NCBI RefSeq assembly: GCF_016583905.1
Contig: NZ_NRRY01000048.1
Span: forward strand, 1-41,282
Reading direction: 5' to 3'
DNA length: 41,282 nucleotides
From: Lamprobacter modestohalophilus
Lineage (GTDB): Bacteria > Pseudomonadota > Gammaproteobacteria > Chromatiales > Chromatiaceae
Made by a program: the position numbers and the translations under genes. Position 1 is the stretch's first letter; each line of letters starts with the position of its first letter. The notes beneath the pieces were generated by a model, which worked only from the letters and a program-made list of their open reading frames with translations, was not told the DNA's origin and made no database searches. Of this stretch, positions 31,248 through 39,667 are shown piece after piece.

Positions 31248-32111
31248 TCAGCGGAGAAGGTCCACCCCACCACCAGCACCATTGGTATCTCGTGTCTGAC
31301 CGCCGACGCCACTGGAAACCGGTACGTCAATGATGCCTTCGCGAATCTCAGCGCCGCGACCAACGGTGGCGGCCATTCCGATACCGCCGGTTGGTGCCTC
31401 GCGGAAATCATCCACCTGAGCTCCGACGCCTTCGACCTCGATGACCTCGTCGTCGTAGTTCAGCTTCTGGTTGAGAACGTCTTCGACCTGACCAAAACGC
31501 AATCGCATCTTTACATAGCCGTTGCCATCCTCGTCCCACCGGTAATCGACGAGGTCTGCACCATAAATGGCTGCCATCATGCGCGCGCGAACATCATCGG
31601 ACTCCAAGAGGTAGTCGCGCACCGAAGTCTTGCTATCGATCTCGAAGCCAACAATGACCTTGGCGAGCTGTTTGTAAGCATCAAGCTCCGCGGCCCGAAG
31701 TGCTTGCAGTGGTCCAGCCATCGCCGGCGTGGACGTCGCGAAACCGAACCGTTTGATGGTCTGGCCACCATAATCAATATTTTTGCCAACGATATTGCTC
31801 ACCTTGCCTAACTGGATGCTCGCTTCAACTTGACCGATATCCTTGTCCGGGTCATAGACGATATCGGTGTACTCGATTCCCTTGATCGCAGCGGCAGTCT
31901 TTGCATCCACCCGGACCTCTTGCGCGATCAGGTCTTCGACACTCTCTCGGCTGCGCACTTTTAGGCCAATAACGCTTTCTACCACGGCTCGTTCTGCGAT
32001 GACCTTGGCCGCGTTGACGGTCATGAGTTTCTTATTACCTGCGAATGTGTGCACCGAGGCACCGACCAAGGCCGCACCCAGTATGACCAACAATACCTTC
32101 TTCATTTTCAT
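31248..32111 (-). CDS. Exported protein with two LPP20-like repeats
   Basis: The 287-residue product begins MKMKKVLLVILGAALVG, with a signal peptide ending near TFA-GNK. Two similar segments follow. The first, about 33-105, runs AAKVIAERAVVESVIGLKV to EASIQLGKV. The second, about 130-205, runs AAELDAYKQLAKVIVGFEI to KMRLRFGQV. Both match the LPP20/FlgT-N pattern of an amphipathic helix followed by strands, so this looks like an internal duplication. The C-terminus is glycine-rich. The start at 32111 is chosen for GGAG five bases upstream; an extension to 32141 is possible. It is the fourth gene of the leftward caspase operon. Confidence 0.7.
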   Translation of the reverse strand: MKMKKVLLVILGAALVGASVHTFAGNKKLMTVNAAKVIAERAVVESVIGLKVRSRESVEDLIAQEVRVDAKTAAAIKGIEYTDIVYDPDKDIGQVEASIQLGKVSNIVGKNIDYGGQTIKRFGFATSTPAMAGPLQALRAAELDAYKQLAKVIVGFEIDSKTSVRDYLLESDDVRARMMAAIYGADLVDYRWDEDGNGYVKMRLRFGQVEDVLNQKLNYDDEVIEVEGVGAQVDDFREAPTGGIGMAATVGRGAEIREGIIDVPVSSGVGGQTRDTNGAGGGVDLLR

Positions 32112-32162
32112 ATAGACTCCAGACACCTTGCCTCGATCCAATAATGGCCAATCAGGCCTCTC

Positions 32163-32708
32163 TCACCAGGATTTTAAGACGCTGCCACCACCAAGCGGCG
32201 CCATAGAACGCGTAACCGGCGGGTCTGAAAGACCAAAGCTGAGATCGGTCATCGCCGAATCCAGACGCCGTAGGGCAGTCGGCCAAGTCGACGGCGTGGC
32301 GCCAGCGCCCAACAAAGGTGCCGGCACTGAGCCAATCGAAATGGTGCTCTGATAATCACCATCGCCAACCAAGGCGGACGGCGAGAAAACCGCCCGATGA
32401 AGCCGAGACTTACCATAAAGCGAGTCGTCACTTGCTGCGGAACCGGCTTGCGATTTGACGTCTCCCGCCAGTGGGCTCCATTGGAGCCCATTGAGGCTGT
32501 ACCGCCTAGTTGGCTCCTGACCGATGACCCAGCCAGAAAACTGATAGCGGCCATCGATGCTTTTCGGCACCACGGCATTGACAAACTCGTTTGCGGTTCG
32601 AACTAGACGTTCCGCATTGTCGGCCATTAGCGCGCTGTTTCCGGCAAGATTTACGCCGGCGAATGCAACGGAGCTGATGATGATTAGGCGCAGCCAGAAC
32701 GTCTTCAT
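32163..32708 (-). CDS. Exported protein of unknown function in caspase operon
   Basis: The 181-residue product has a probable signal peptide (WLRLIIISSVAFAGVNLAG). A helical part (ADNAERLVRTANEFVNAVVP) follows, then a region rich in Ser, Gly and Pro without recognised motifs, ending GGGSVLKSW. I know no family for it. It begins seven bases after the TPR lipoprotein gene and is probably translated with it. It is a candidate for a system-specific component or substrate. Confidence 0.65.
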   Translation of the reverse strand: MKTFWLRLIIISSVAFAGVNLAGNSALMADNAERLVRTANEFVNAVVPKSIDGRYQFSGWVIGQEPTRRYSLNGLQWSPLAGDVKSQAGSAASDDSLYGKSRLHRAVFSPSALVGDGDYQSTISIGSVPAPLLGAGATPSTWPTALRRLDSAMTDLSFGLSDPPVTRSMAPLGGGSVLKSW

Positions 32709-32715
32709 CGACGCA

Positions 32716-33360
32716 CTACCACTCGCTGGGCTTCAGTGCCCGTCCACCTCCTGTAAAGACATCTGTCTTTTGATAGGTCGGACGAGTCGGCGTTCGGGTC
32801 GATGTCTTGCGGGTACCAGAAGACTTGCAGACCTCGCTTTGGGTGCGTCTCAGACCGTCCTTTGCATCGAGGAAAGCAGGATTGAGGGCTAATGCCTTCT
32901 TGAACATACTGACACTCGAGTTACACTTGCCTTGCATCCGGTAGATCTCGCCGAGGTAATAGAACGGAGCAGGATCTGATGGAATAAGTGTGGTCGCTTT
33001 GTTCAGATAGGCCTCGGCTGGGCCGTAGTCCCGCTGCTCGAAGTACAGCCGACCCGCAGCTGCCTGGGCCTTGCCGAGACTCGGTTGCACTGCGATTGCG
33101 TCAAGATAAGCTTTCAACGCCAGCTGTTTACGACCAGTGGCCTCATAGGCCTGCCCGAGCCCGTAGAAGGCCTCGCCGTACCTCGGATCAAGTCGCACAG
33201 CCTCTTGGAAGTTCTCGATTGCGGCACTGAAGTTTTCGCCGAGCAACGCTGAGCGTCCGCGCTGGTAGTAGTCTGACGCAGCACCCGGCCCCGTTGGCAC
33301 GGTCTGACAGGCGGCGAGGGCGAGTATCATTGGGAGTAGGAGAAGCAGTTTTCGCATCAT
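32716..33360 (-). CDS. TPR-repeat lipoprotein
   Basis: The 214-residue product starts MMRKLLLLLPMILALAAC, a lipoprotein signal with lipobox at Cys18. At least four tetratricopeptide repeats follow (AIENFQEAVRLDPRYGEAFYG, then LALKAYLDAIAVQPS, PAEAYLNKATTLIPSD, SVSMFKKALALNPAF). The tail is Thr/Arg/Lys-rich and ends GGGRALKPSEW. TPRs serve protein binding, so it could hold the caspase or its partners at the outer membrane. It starts 25 bases after the caspase gene. AGAGAG lies upstream of the ATG pair. Confidence 0.85.
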   Translation of the reverse strand: MMRKLLLLLPMILALAACQTVPTGPGAASDYYQRGRSALLGENFSAAIENFQEAVRLDPRYGEAFYGLGQAYEATGRKQLALKAYLDAIAVQPSLGKAQAAAGRLYFEQRDYGPAEAYLNKATTLIPSDPAPFYYLGEIYRMQGKCNSSVSMFKKALALNPAFLDAKDGLRRTQSEVCKSSGTRKTSTRTPTRPTYQKTDVFTGGGRALKPSEW

Positions 33361-33385
33361 TGATCTCTCTGTGGTTGCTCAACAG

Positions 33386-36300
33386 TCACAAAAGGCCATT
33401 CTGGTCTTTCGCTGCAAATCGCCAGACTTCGACGCGTCGTAGGGCGGGGACCGGCTTCTCGGTCAGGCCCGCGCTGGTTACACCCTTGGGGTTTATCGCG
33501 ATTGCGAAGTCCGAGATCGTTGATGGCGTCTTGGAAACGGGTGTTTGTTGTTTCTGGGTCAGCTTTTTAACCCGATTACTCAGGTACGCGTCGAGTTCTT
33601 TGATGGTGATGTCGCCGTCTTCGAAGATATCGGCACCTCCGTTCAGGCCTTCTACGAGAGCCTCCGTAAACGCACCGTTCTCCCATGCCGAATTTTCGAG
33701 TGAGGCCTGCTGTCCACTCGAGCTGCTGTAAACGATGACGCCGTTCTCCGCTGCTGTCAGGTCATTAACGATGCCATTGATGTCAGCAACGCCGCCCATG
33801 AGATTGCCGGAGTGGCAGGTGTCGATGAACGCAACCACCTTCCCGGGCAAAGACGACAGCGATTTTCGAATATCGTATTGAGGCACGGCCGTTCTCGTGA
33901 TGCGCTCCGGATTAGCATCCCTGGCCAGAAAATAATAATCACCATCGTCATCGTTGACGCCATGTCCAGCAACGAACAACATCGCTACGTCTCGCTCGGT
34001 AACTTCCAGATCGAGCCATTCCAAGCCGTCGAGAAAATCATCATGGTCGGGATCGCTGAGTACCTTGACAACGACATCGCCATAGAGCCCGTCGTGCTGC
34101 TGCTCGATGACCTGCGCGAAGTCTTCGGCATCCTTGGACGCGTAGCTAAGGTCTTGCAGACGTTCGTCATCATAGTTCGAGACACCGATCGCCAGAACAT
34201 AGAGCTGAGGCTTGACGCTCGACTCAGCCGCTGTTCCACCGTCCCAATGCAGCTTGATGGTGCTTGGCGGTGAGGTACCGAACTGGTTCTCGGCGACCAC
34301 AGTGACCGATACATCACGCGCCGGCAGTCGGATCGTCGTCGCTTCCCGCTCGTCGGCTGCCTCCGGTTTATCGGTTTCATCCGCGCCTGCGTTAGCTGGC
34401 ACTGACGCACTGATCCGCTTCAGCCCGCGCGTCTCGCTGAGTGGCCGGCCATCGACCAGGATCTGCACGCGCTGTTCATGAGCACCGCCCTGGTTGCGAA
34501 CTAGGTAATGGATGGTGACGCTGTCCTCATTAAAGGGGTCTCCATCGGCGGGCGATAAGATGTCGACGAGTGGGGGCAACGAGTCCGTGACTCGAACACC
34601 GGTAATGGAGCGCGCGCCCTTGACATTTGCCGCCGCTACTGCCTCTGACTCATCCAGTGTCATCAGCACGGTCTCGACCACCTTGGGCCGGTAGAAGCGC
34701 TGCCGAAACACATTTACCGGGAAGAAATCGGAAGCTTTCACTGAACGAAGCGCCTTGCCGACCACCGTGCCAAGCCGCGGCGGCCCGCCGGGCTGCGCTG
34801 AGGCAAGCAAGACGTCCACATCTGTTGATGTCCCGTCGCGTAGGACCAGGAACCTCAGCGAGTCGCCGGCGGCACTGCTGTGCAGCCGTGCGACTAGGTC
34901 ATCGCGCGAGTTGATTGGGATGTTATCGATCGCTTGGATCACGTCGCCAGCGATCAGCCCGGAAAGATCTGAAGACGACCCCGGAACCACATACTGAATC
35001 GCCAGCCCCGGCAGTTCCTCGTAGCGGTTGATTTGCCACCCGATCAAGCGATCGCCCCCGGGGCTTGCGTCATAGTAGCCGCTTGGTGTCCAAGCGACCC
35101 ATTCGCGGCTGCGCTGATGGATGTAGACCGCCAGCAGCTGTTCCCCGTCGGCATAGCGGTACCACCGCAGGGTGCCGTCACCCAAGGCCGCAACCAAGAC
35201 CTTGCCGTCCGCGCTGACGTTGACGCCCCATGCAGCGTCTGGCACCGGCTTGATCCAGCGTGGCGTTCCGCTTCGGTCGAACGCACGCAGGTGCCAGCTG
35301 GTGCCGAGCACAAAACTTTGCTCATCAGGCGCGATCGCCAAGGCATGCGATTGCTCGTAGGGAGCCAGCGGTAGCGGCTGGCCGTTTAGGGTCGTCCCGG
35401 CCGCATGTTTCCAGCTCTTGATCGAAAGGTCGGCTGCCCGGGTGCGAGCGCTGGTCAGCGGGCTGAGGCCGAGCCGCTCCCTGACTCGGCCATCGAAACC
35501 GCCCGTACCAAGCCCGACATCGGCGCGCCAGGCGTTGAGTGCTCGTGCAGTCGAGGGACCGTATTGACCATCGGCCGGCCCTGGATCGTAGCCGAGCGCC
35601 TGGAGCTCGCGCTGCAGCAGCCAATTCTCGTTGAGCGCGCCTTCCAGTAGACGCCGTTCGTCGAGATCGAGCAAGACCATGGCGTCAGTGCCGTAGCCCA
35701 GGCCAACGGACACTCGCCGGGCATCCGCTGATACCTCAAACGCATTGCCGAGCTTGTCACGATAATCAGGCACGGTCCCGCGACGCAGATCGATCTGATT
35801 GCCACTGGCACTCAATTTCAGCCAGGCCGGGTAATCGGTGCTCACCAATAAGCCGCCATCATCGAGCGCATCGAGATCGGTCACGATGCTTGCCGTGCCA
35901 TCCCAGAGGCTTCGCCGCCCGCTGCCCGCAGCGGCCCAGACCAGGATCGGAAACTGTCCGTCGGTTTGGTACCGCCCAGCGGCGAAGAGCCGTTCGCCAT
36001 CCTTGGACCAACCGACCTTGCTGAGGCCGCCTTTGCCTAGTCCTTGCGTGTTGGGTGCTGGCAGCTCGCTCAGATCGAGCGCCGAGAGCAGTGCAACCCG
36101 AGAGGCATCTGCAAAGCCGATCGCAATGCGCTCGGAATCTGGGGAGAAGGCGATACCGAATGGTTCGCTGCCGGCTGACAACTGGACCTTCTGTAGGAGG
36201 CCGAAAGAGTCGCCATCATAGAGCCGCACATGCCCATCCAGCGAGGTCGTTACCAGCTGGCCGCTCGCGGAGAACGCACATCCATGACTCGCGCCCTCGT

Positions 36301-36844
36301 AGGCCTCATCGCTTGCGACTAGCTGCCAATCGTCCACCGACCAGATGCGGACACCGCGACTGCCAAGCGAGGCTGCAAGGTATCGGCCATCGGGCGAGAA
36401 ACAGAGATGATTGATCACGTCCGGCAGACTGGGGATGAACCCGTCAAGCGCCTTGCTGGTACGATCAAACAGATAGATATGGTAGTTGCCGCGCCCCTCG
36501 GTCACGGCCTGGGTGAGACCCCCTGTCGCCAACCAGCGTCCGCCAGGCGAGGCCGCCAAGGCATAGAGTCGCCCTTCATCGCCGGCACCGGCTGGGACGC
36601 GGAAGGTCTCCACCAAGCGCCCATCAGCGAGCGACCAGGCTCGTACGGTCTTGTCATCTGAAGCGGTGAAGAAGAAGCCGCCCGGCTCATCCACTGCCAG
36701 CGCCCGCACCGATGCGGTATGCATCCCGGTCTCGACGCGCAACAGCGGATCTGCCGAGAGCACCGCAAGTGCAGGGAGGCTCAGCGCCATGAAGATCAAG
36801 CCAAACAACACCGTGCACAGTCTTCTAAGGCCAGGGCAATTCAT
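33386..36844 (-). CDS. Exported WD40 / peptidoglycan-binding / PDZ / caspase protein
   Basis: This is a 1152-residue secreted caspase-family (peptidase C14) protein. A signal peptide ends near residue 27 (SLPALA). WD40-type repeats cover about 30-390 (FSPDGRYLAASLGSRGVRIWS and others). A peptidoglycan-binding-1-like helix bundle lies at about 405-450 (LQALGYDPGPADGQYGPSTA), with more propeller blades to about 590. A PDZ-like domain covers about 605-675 (GLIAGDVIQAIDNIPIN) and an Ig-like region about 745-870. The caspase domain starts at about 877 (YVLAIGVSNYDDERLQDL). The catalytic dyad is intact: His near 960 in FVAGHGV and Cys near 1010 in IDTCHSGN. It should act in the periplasm. It is the first gene of the leftward operon; AGGGA lies nine bases before the ATG. 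Confidence 0.88.
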   Translation of the reverse strand: MNCPGLRRLCTVLFGLIFMALSLPALAVLSADPLLRVETGMHTASVRALAVDEPGGFFFTASDDKTVRAWSLADGRLVETFRVPAGAGDEGRLYALAASPGGRWLATGGLTQAVTEGRGNYHIYLFDRTSKALDGFIPSLPDVINHLCFSPDGRYLAASLGSRGVRIWSVDDWQLVASDEAYEGASHGCAFSASGQLVTTSLDGHVRLYDGDSFGLLQKVQLSAGSEPFGIAFSPDSERIAIGFADASRVALLSALDLSELPAPNTQGLGKGGLSKVGWSKDGERLFAAGRYQTDGQFPILVWAAAGSGRRSLWDGTASIVTDLDALDDGGLLVSTDYPAWLKLSASGNQIDLRRGTVPDYRDKLGNAFEVSADARRVSVGLGYGTDAMVLLDLDERRLLEGALNENWLLQRELQALGYDPGPADGQYGPSTARALNAWRADVGLGTGGFDGRVRERLGLSPLTSARTRAADLSIKSWKHAAGTTLNGQPLPLAPYEQSHALAIAPDEQSFVLGTSWHLRAFDRSGTPRWIKPVPDAAWGVNVSADGKVLVAALGDGTLRWYRYADGEQLLAVYIHQRSREWVAWTPSGYYDASPGGDRLIGWQINRYEELPGLAIQYVVPGSSSDLSGLIAGDVIQAIDNIPINSRDDLVARLHSSAAGDSLRFLVLRDGTSTDVDVLLASAQPGGPPRLGTVVGKALRSVKASDFFPVNVFRQRFYRPKVVETVLMTLDESEAVAAANVKGARSITGVRVTDSLPPLVDILSPADGDPFNEDSVTIHYLVRNQGGAHEQRVQILVDGRPLSETRGLKRISASVPANAGADETDKPEAADEREATTIRLPARDVSVTVVAENQFGTSPPSTIKLHWDGGTAAESSVKPQLYVLAIGVSNYDDERLQDLSYASKDAEDFAQVIEQQHDGLYGDVVVKVLSDPDHDDFLDGLEWLDLEVTERDVAMLFVAGHGVNDDDGDYYFLARDANPERITRTAVPQYDIRKSLSSLPGKVVAFIDTCHSGNLMGGVADINGIVNDLTAAENGVIVYSSSSGQQASLENSAWENGAFTEALVEGLNGGADIFEDGDITIKELDAYLSNRVKKLTQKQQTPVSKTPSTISDFAIAINPKGVTSAGLTEKPVPALRRVEVWRFAAKDQNGLL

Positions 36845-36900
36845 TGATCCATATCCCTTTCACTAAGACATCCGATTCAGCGCAGCACATGATTCGGCAA

Positions 36901-36917
36901 CTTGGCGAGTAGCCAAG
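36901..36917. promoter_or_regulatory. Perfect inverted repeat between the divergent caspase operons
   Basis: CTTGGC and GCCAAG are separated by five bases in the 265-base gap between the two operons. A T-run is absent, so it is more likely an operator than a terminator. Both promoters should lie in this gap, but I cannot place them with confidence. Confidence 0.4.
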
Positions 36918-37109
36918 CATACTATCAGTGCGCACGCTAGGGTGCTCGTAGAGTCTAGCCACCAATACATGAGGAGGCATTGCGCTTGATCAGTTTGTCG
37001 TCATAACCCCATGGCAACTGGGGGCACCTCAGGACGGATTCTGGCACACTAATTCAGGGGCTCGAGCGCCGAGCCAGCAACCTGAATCAGACTCAGCAGG
37101 AGCAGGATC

Positions 37110-38030
37110 GTGATTCGTTTAGATCTCTTTGTTCTCTCTGTCGCGGCCGTCTTTTCTTCGCCCTCTTTTGGCGATTGCGAATCACTCGCGCAAACAATCC
37201 AAAAGGCTGCGCGCGCCGGTGATCTCGTCACCATCGGCGATCAAGCATACCGGATCGCAACTGAGCCCGGCTGTCCAGACGCCTACCGTCCGAAGCTGGC
37301 GCAAATGGCGGCATATGCCTATCTACGCGTCGTCAACGAACGCGTACGAGCAGGTTCCAGCCTGCCTGAGCAAAAAGGCCTGTTGGTTGAGTCATTGGAG
37401 CTTGCTCGGACCTGGCAGGCACTGGCGATGCTCGGTGACATCGAGCACGACCAGAAGCGCTATGAGGAATCCTCCCTCTACTACCAACAGGCCCTTTCGC
37501 TGATCAACGACCCAGCCGCAACCGAGACTGAGCCGCCGAAACAAGTCATCGAAACCATCCATAGAAAGGCGTCCGAGGCCCGCATGCTCGCTGATCGTTA
37601 TGTGTCGACGCCGATTAACCATCGCTCGGGTGCTGCGGAGGGGCTTGCGCTCAGCTCGGTGCGCAGCTTCACCGTGAAGCGCGTCCCTCTTCCAGTGACC
37701 TTTGAGAGTGGCTCGACCCAGTTCACTCCTAAAGGCACTGAGGCGGCAGAGGATCTGGCGGCAACGCTTCTACAGCGCGCCACCAGTTCGATCTCCATCA
37801 TCGGGCATACTGATGACCGGGGCTCCGCGGTGCAAAATCAAGTGCTCTCGCAGCGCCGAGCCGAGGCCGTGGCAGCGTTCTTGCGCAGCCACGGCTATAA
37901 GGGCCAGATCATCACCAAGGGTTTGGGCGAATCGGAGCCTGCCATCCTGAGTGACCCTAGCCGCTACAGTCAGGAGGAAATCTGGCAGCTTAATCGTCGC
38001 GTTGAACTGGTCTGGCCAGGAGATTCCTAA
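37110..38030 (+). CDS. Exported TPR / OmpA-C peptidoglycan-binding protein
   Basis: The 306-residue product has a signal peptide ending SFG-D. A helical repeat region covers about 25-165 (YEESSLYYQQALSLIND resembles one TPR). An OmpA C-terminal domain covers about 190-300 (PVTFESGSTQFTPKGTE, ISIIGHTDDRGSA, LSQRRAEAVAAFL). The Asp and Arg that bind diaminopimelate in this family are present. The GTG start is preceded by AGGAGCAGGA. Its stop overlaps the next start in TAATG. It probably ties the second caspase and its partner to the cell wall. Confidence 0.85.
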   Translation: MIRLDLFVLSVAAVFSSPSFGDCESLAQTIQKAARAGDLVTIGDQAYRIATEPGCPDAYRPKLAQMAAYAYLRVVNERVRAGSSLPEQKGLLVESLELARTWQALAMLGDIEHDQKRYEESSLYYQQALSLINDPAATETEPPKQVIETIHRKASEARMLADRYVSTPINHRSGAAEGLALSSVRSFTVKRVPLPVTFESGSTQFTPKGTEAAEDLAATLLQRATSSISIIGHTDDRGSAVQNQVLSQRRAEAVAAFLRSHGYKGQIITKGLGESEPAILSDPSRYSQEEIWQLNRRVELVWPGDS

Positions 38031-39667
38031 TGCGCTTCTCGATGTGCTCGAGACCTTGGCTGCACTTTTTTCGAGCCAGATGCCTCAATGGCTTCTTACG
38101 CCGACTGTCTGGCCAGCGTATGCAGGTTTTGCTGCTCCCGACTTTGTTATGCGCGGGATTTTTTAGCGAGACCCATGCGGATATTCGGGCACTTGTGGTC
38201 GGTATTGACGATTATCAGCATGCTAGCCCCTTGCATGGCGCAACCTCGGATGCCGAAGACATCGAGCAGGCTTTGCGTACGATCGGCGTCAAGGACCTGA
38301 TCAAGAGGCTCGATTCAGCGGCCACGCGTGACCGACTCAGTGCCGACTGGCAGCAGTTGCTCGCCCGCGCCAAGCCAGGCGATATGATCGTTTTTAGCTA
38401 CGCGGGCCACGGAGCACAGGAGAAAGAGCGGATTCACGGCTCGGAAGAAGACGGCCTAGATGAGGTTTTGCTGCTGTTCGACTTCGATCCCAACGCGCCA
38501 CCGCCGACAGGTCGCCTCTATGATGACGAGTTGCATGACTGGTTCGTCAAAGCGGACCAGCGCGATGTCGAGGTGCTCTTCCTAGCCGATGCCTGTCATT
38601 CCGGAACCCTGACCCGTAGCGTCGACCCGCGCGCTGCAAAGCTCAGTTATCGCAATTACGGCTACGAGATCCCCGACTTCGATCTCGAACCGGTCCCCGA
38701 CCTTGCAGCAGGTGCCATTGAAGACCTTGACAATGTCACCTTTTTTGCAGCCGCTCAGGAGTATGAAAAAGTGCCCGAGTTCATGCTGTTCGATGCAAAC
38801 TGGCAACCGGCACAGCGTGGTGCCCTGAGTTGGGCCTTTTCCCGCGCGCTGGAGGGGCCAGCGGACGAAAACGCCGACAAGGTGCTCACCCTCAGCGAAC
38901 TGAAGCATTTCCTCCGCGCGAACGTCAGGGCCATCGCGAACTCCAGGCAAACTCCGAACCTGCTGCCTGAGGGCAAAGACGATCGATCGCTGCTGCCCGT
39001 CGCCAGCCTAGGCCCCAGTGACTCCAGATCCAGCTGGCCGAAGCCGCGCATCAAGGTGCTTGGCAATCCTTTCGCCGTCGAACGTGTCGGCCGGACTTCA
39101 GAGCATTTGATCGACGCTACCCCAACAGACATGCCGGATATCACGTTTGACATGGAAAAGCGACAAGCGATCTCGATCGAGGGCGATGTGATTGCGCACA
39201 ACCTGGATGATCACGATGTGCTAGCCGTCATCGAAAAATGGCAGGCCCTAAAACGGCTTGAATACGAGCGTTACGGAGACCGTCTCAGCACGAAGATCAT
39301 ACCCCACGACGGTATTCACAGACGAGGCGAGGAAGTCAGCTTCTATTTTTCAAAGATTGAGCAGCCCTATTTCGTGCTCTACAGCCTCTCTGGGGATGGA
39401 ACCCTGTACTTCCATTACCCGCTGGATGGCGATCAGGCAACTATTGATGGATCAAAGCCTTTACAGCTTGGCTTCGAGGTGACCCCACCCTACGGCGCCG
39501 ACCATATGGTCGCTGTGACCAGTAGTGAACCACTAACCCAACTCATCGAAAGCTTACTTGAGCTAGACGGCACGCAGAGCGCTCGCACTGCCGCTGAAGA
39601 AACGCTCGCTGCGATACGTAGTGGGCGCCGACAACTTGGACTGCAAGGCCTCTATACCGCGCCATGA
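38030..39667 (+). CDS. Exported caspase-family protease with DUF4384-like C-terminus
   Basis: The 545-residue product has an N-terminal export signal (MQVLLLPTLLCAGFF, ending SETHA-D). Its caspase domain covers about 51-300 (IRALVVGIDDYQHASPLHGA), with catalytic His127 in SYAGHGAQ and Cys189 in ADACHSGT. An acidic helper pattern (SEEDGLDEVLLLFD) lies between them. The C-terminal part (about 435-520; VSFYFSKIEQPYFVLYSLSG, GTLYFHYPL) fits DUF4384. The ATG at 38030 is chosen because it overlaps the previous stop; a start at 38120 would give a shorter, more classic signal peptide. Its own stop overlaps the next gene in ATGA. Metacaspase-type enzymes cut after Arg or Lys and often need calcium; this is not proven here. 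Confidence 0.88.
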   Translation: MRFSMCSRPWLHFFRARCLNGFLRRLSGQRMQVLLLPTLLCAGFFSETHADIRALVVGIDDYQHASPLHGATSDAEDIEQALRTIGVKDLIKRLDSAATRDRLSADWQQLLARAKPGDMIVFSYAGHGAQEKERIHGSEEDGLDEVLLLFDFDPNAPPPTGRLYDDELHDWFVKADQRDVEVLFLADACHSGTLTRSVDPRAAKLSYRNYGYEIPDFDLEPVPDLAAGAIEDLDNVTFFAAAQEYEKVPEFMLFDANWQPAQRGALSWAFSRALEGPADENADKVLTLSELKHFLRANVRAIANSRQTPNLLPEGKDDRSLLPVASLGPSDSRSSWPKPRIKVLGNPFAVERVGRTSEHLIDATPTDMPDITFDMEKRQAISIEGDVIAHNLDDHDVLAVIEKWQALKRLEYERYGDRLSTKIIPHDGIHRRGEEVSFYFSKIEQPYFVLYSLSGDGTLYFHYPLDGDQATIDGSKPLQLGFEVTPPYGADHMVAVTSSEPLTQLIESLLELDGTQSARTAAEETLAAIRSGRRQLGLQGLYTAP

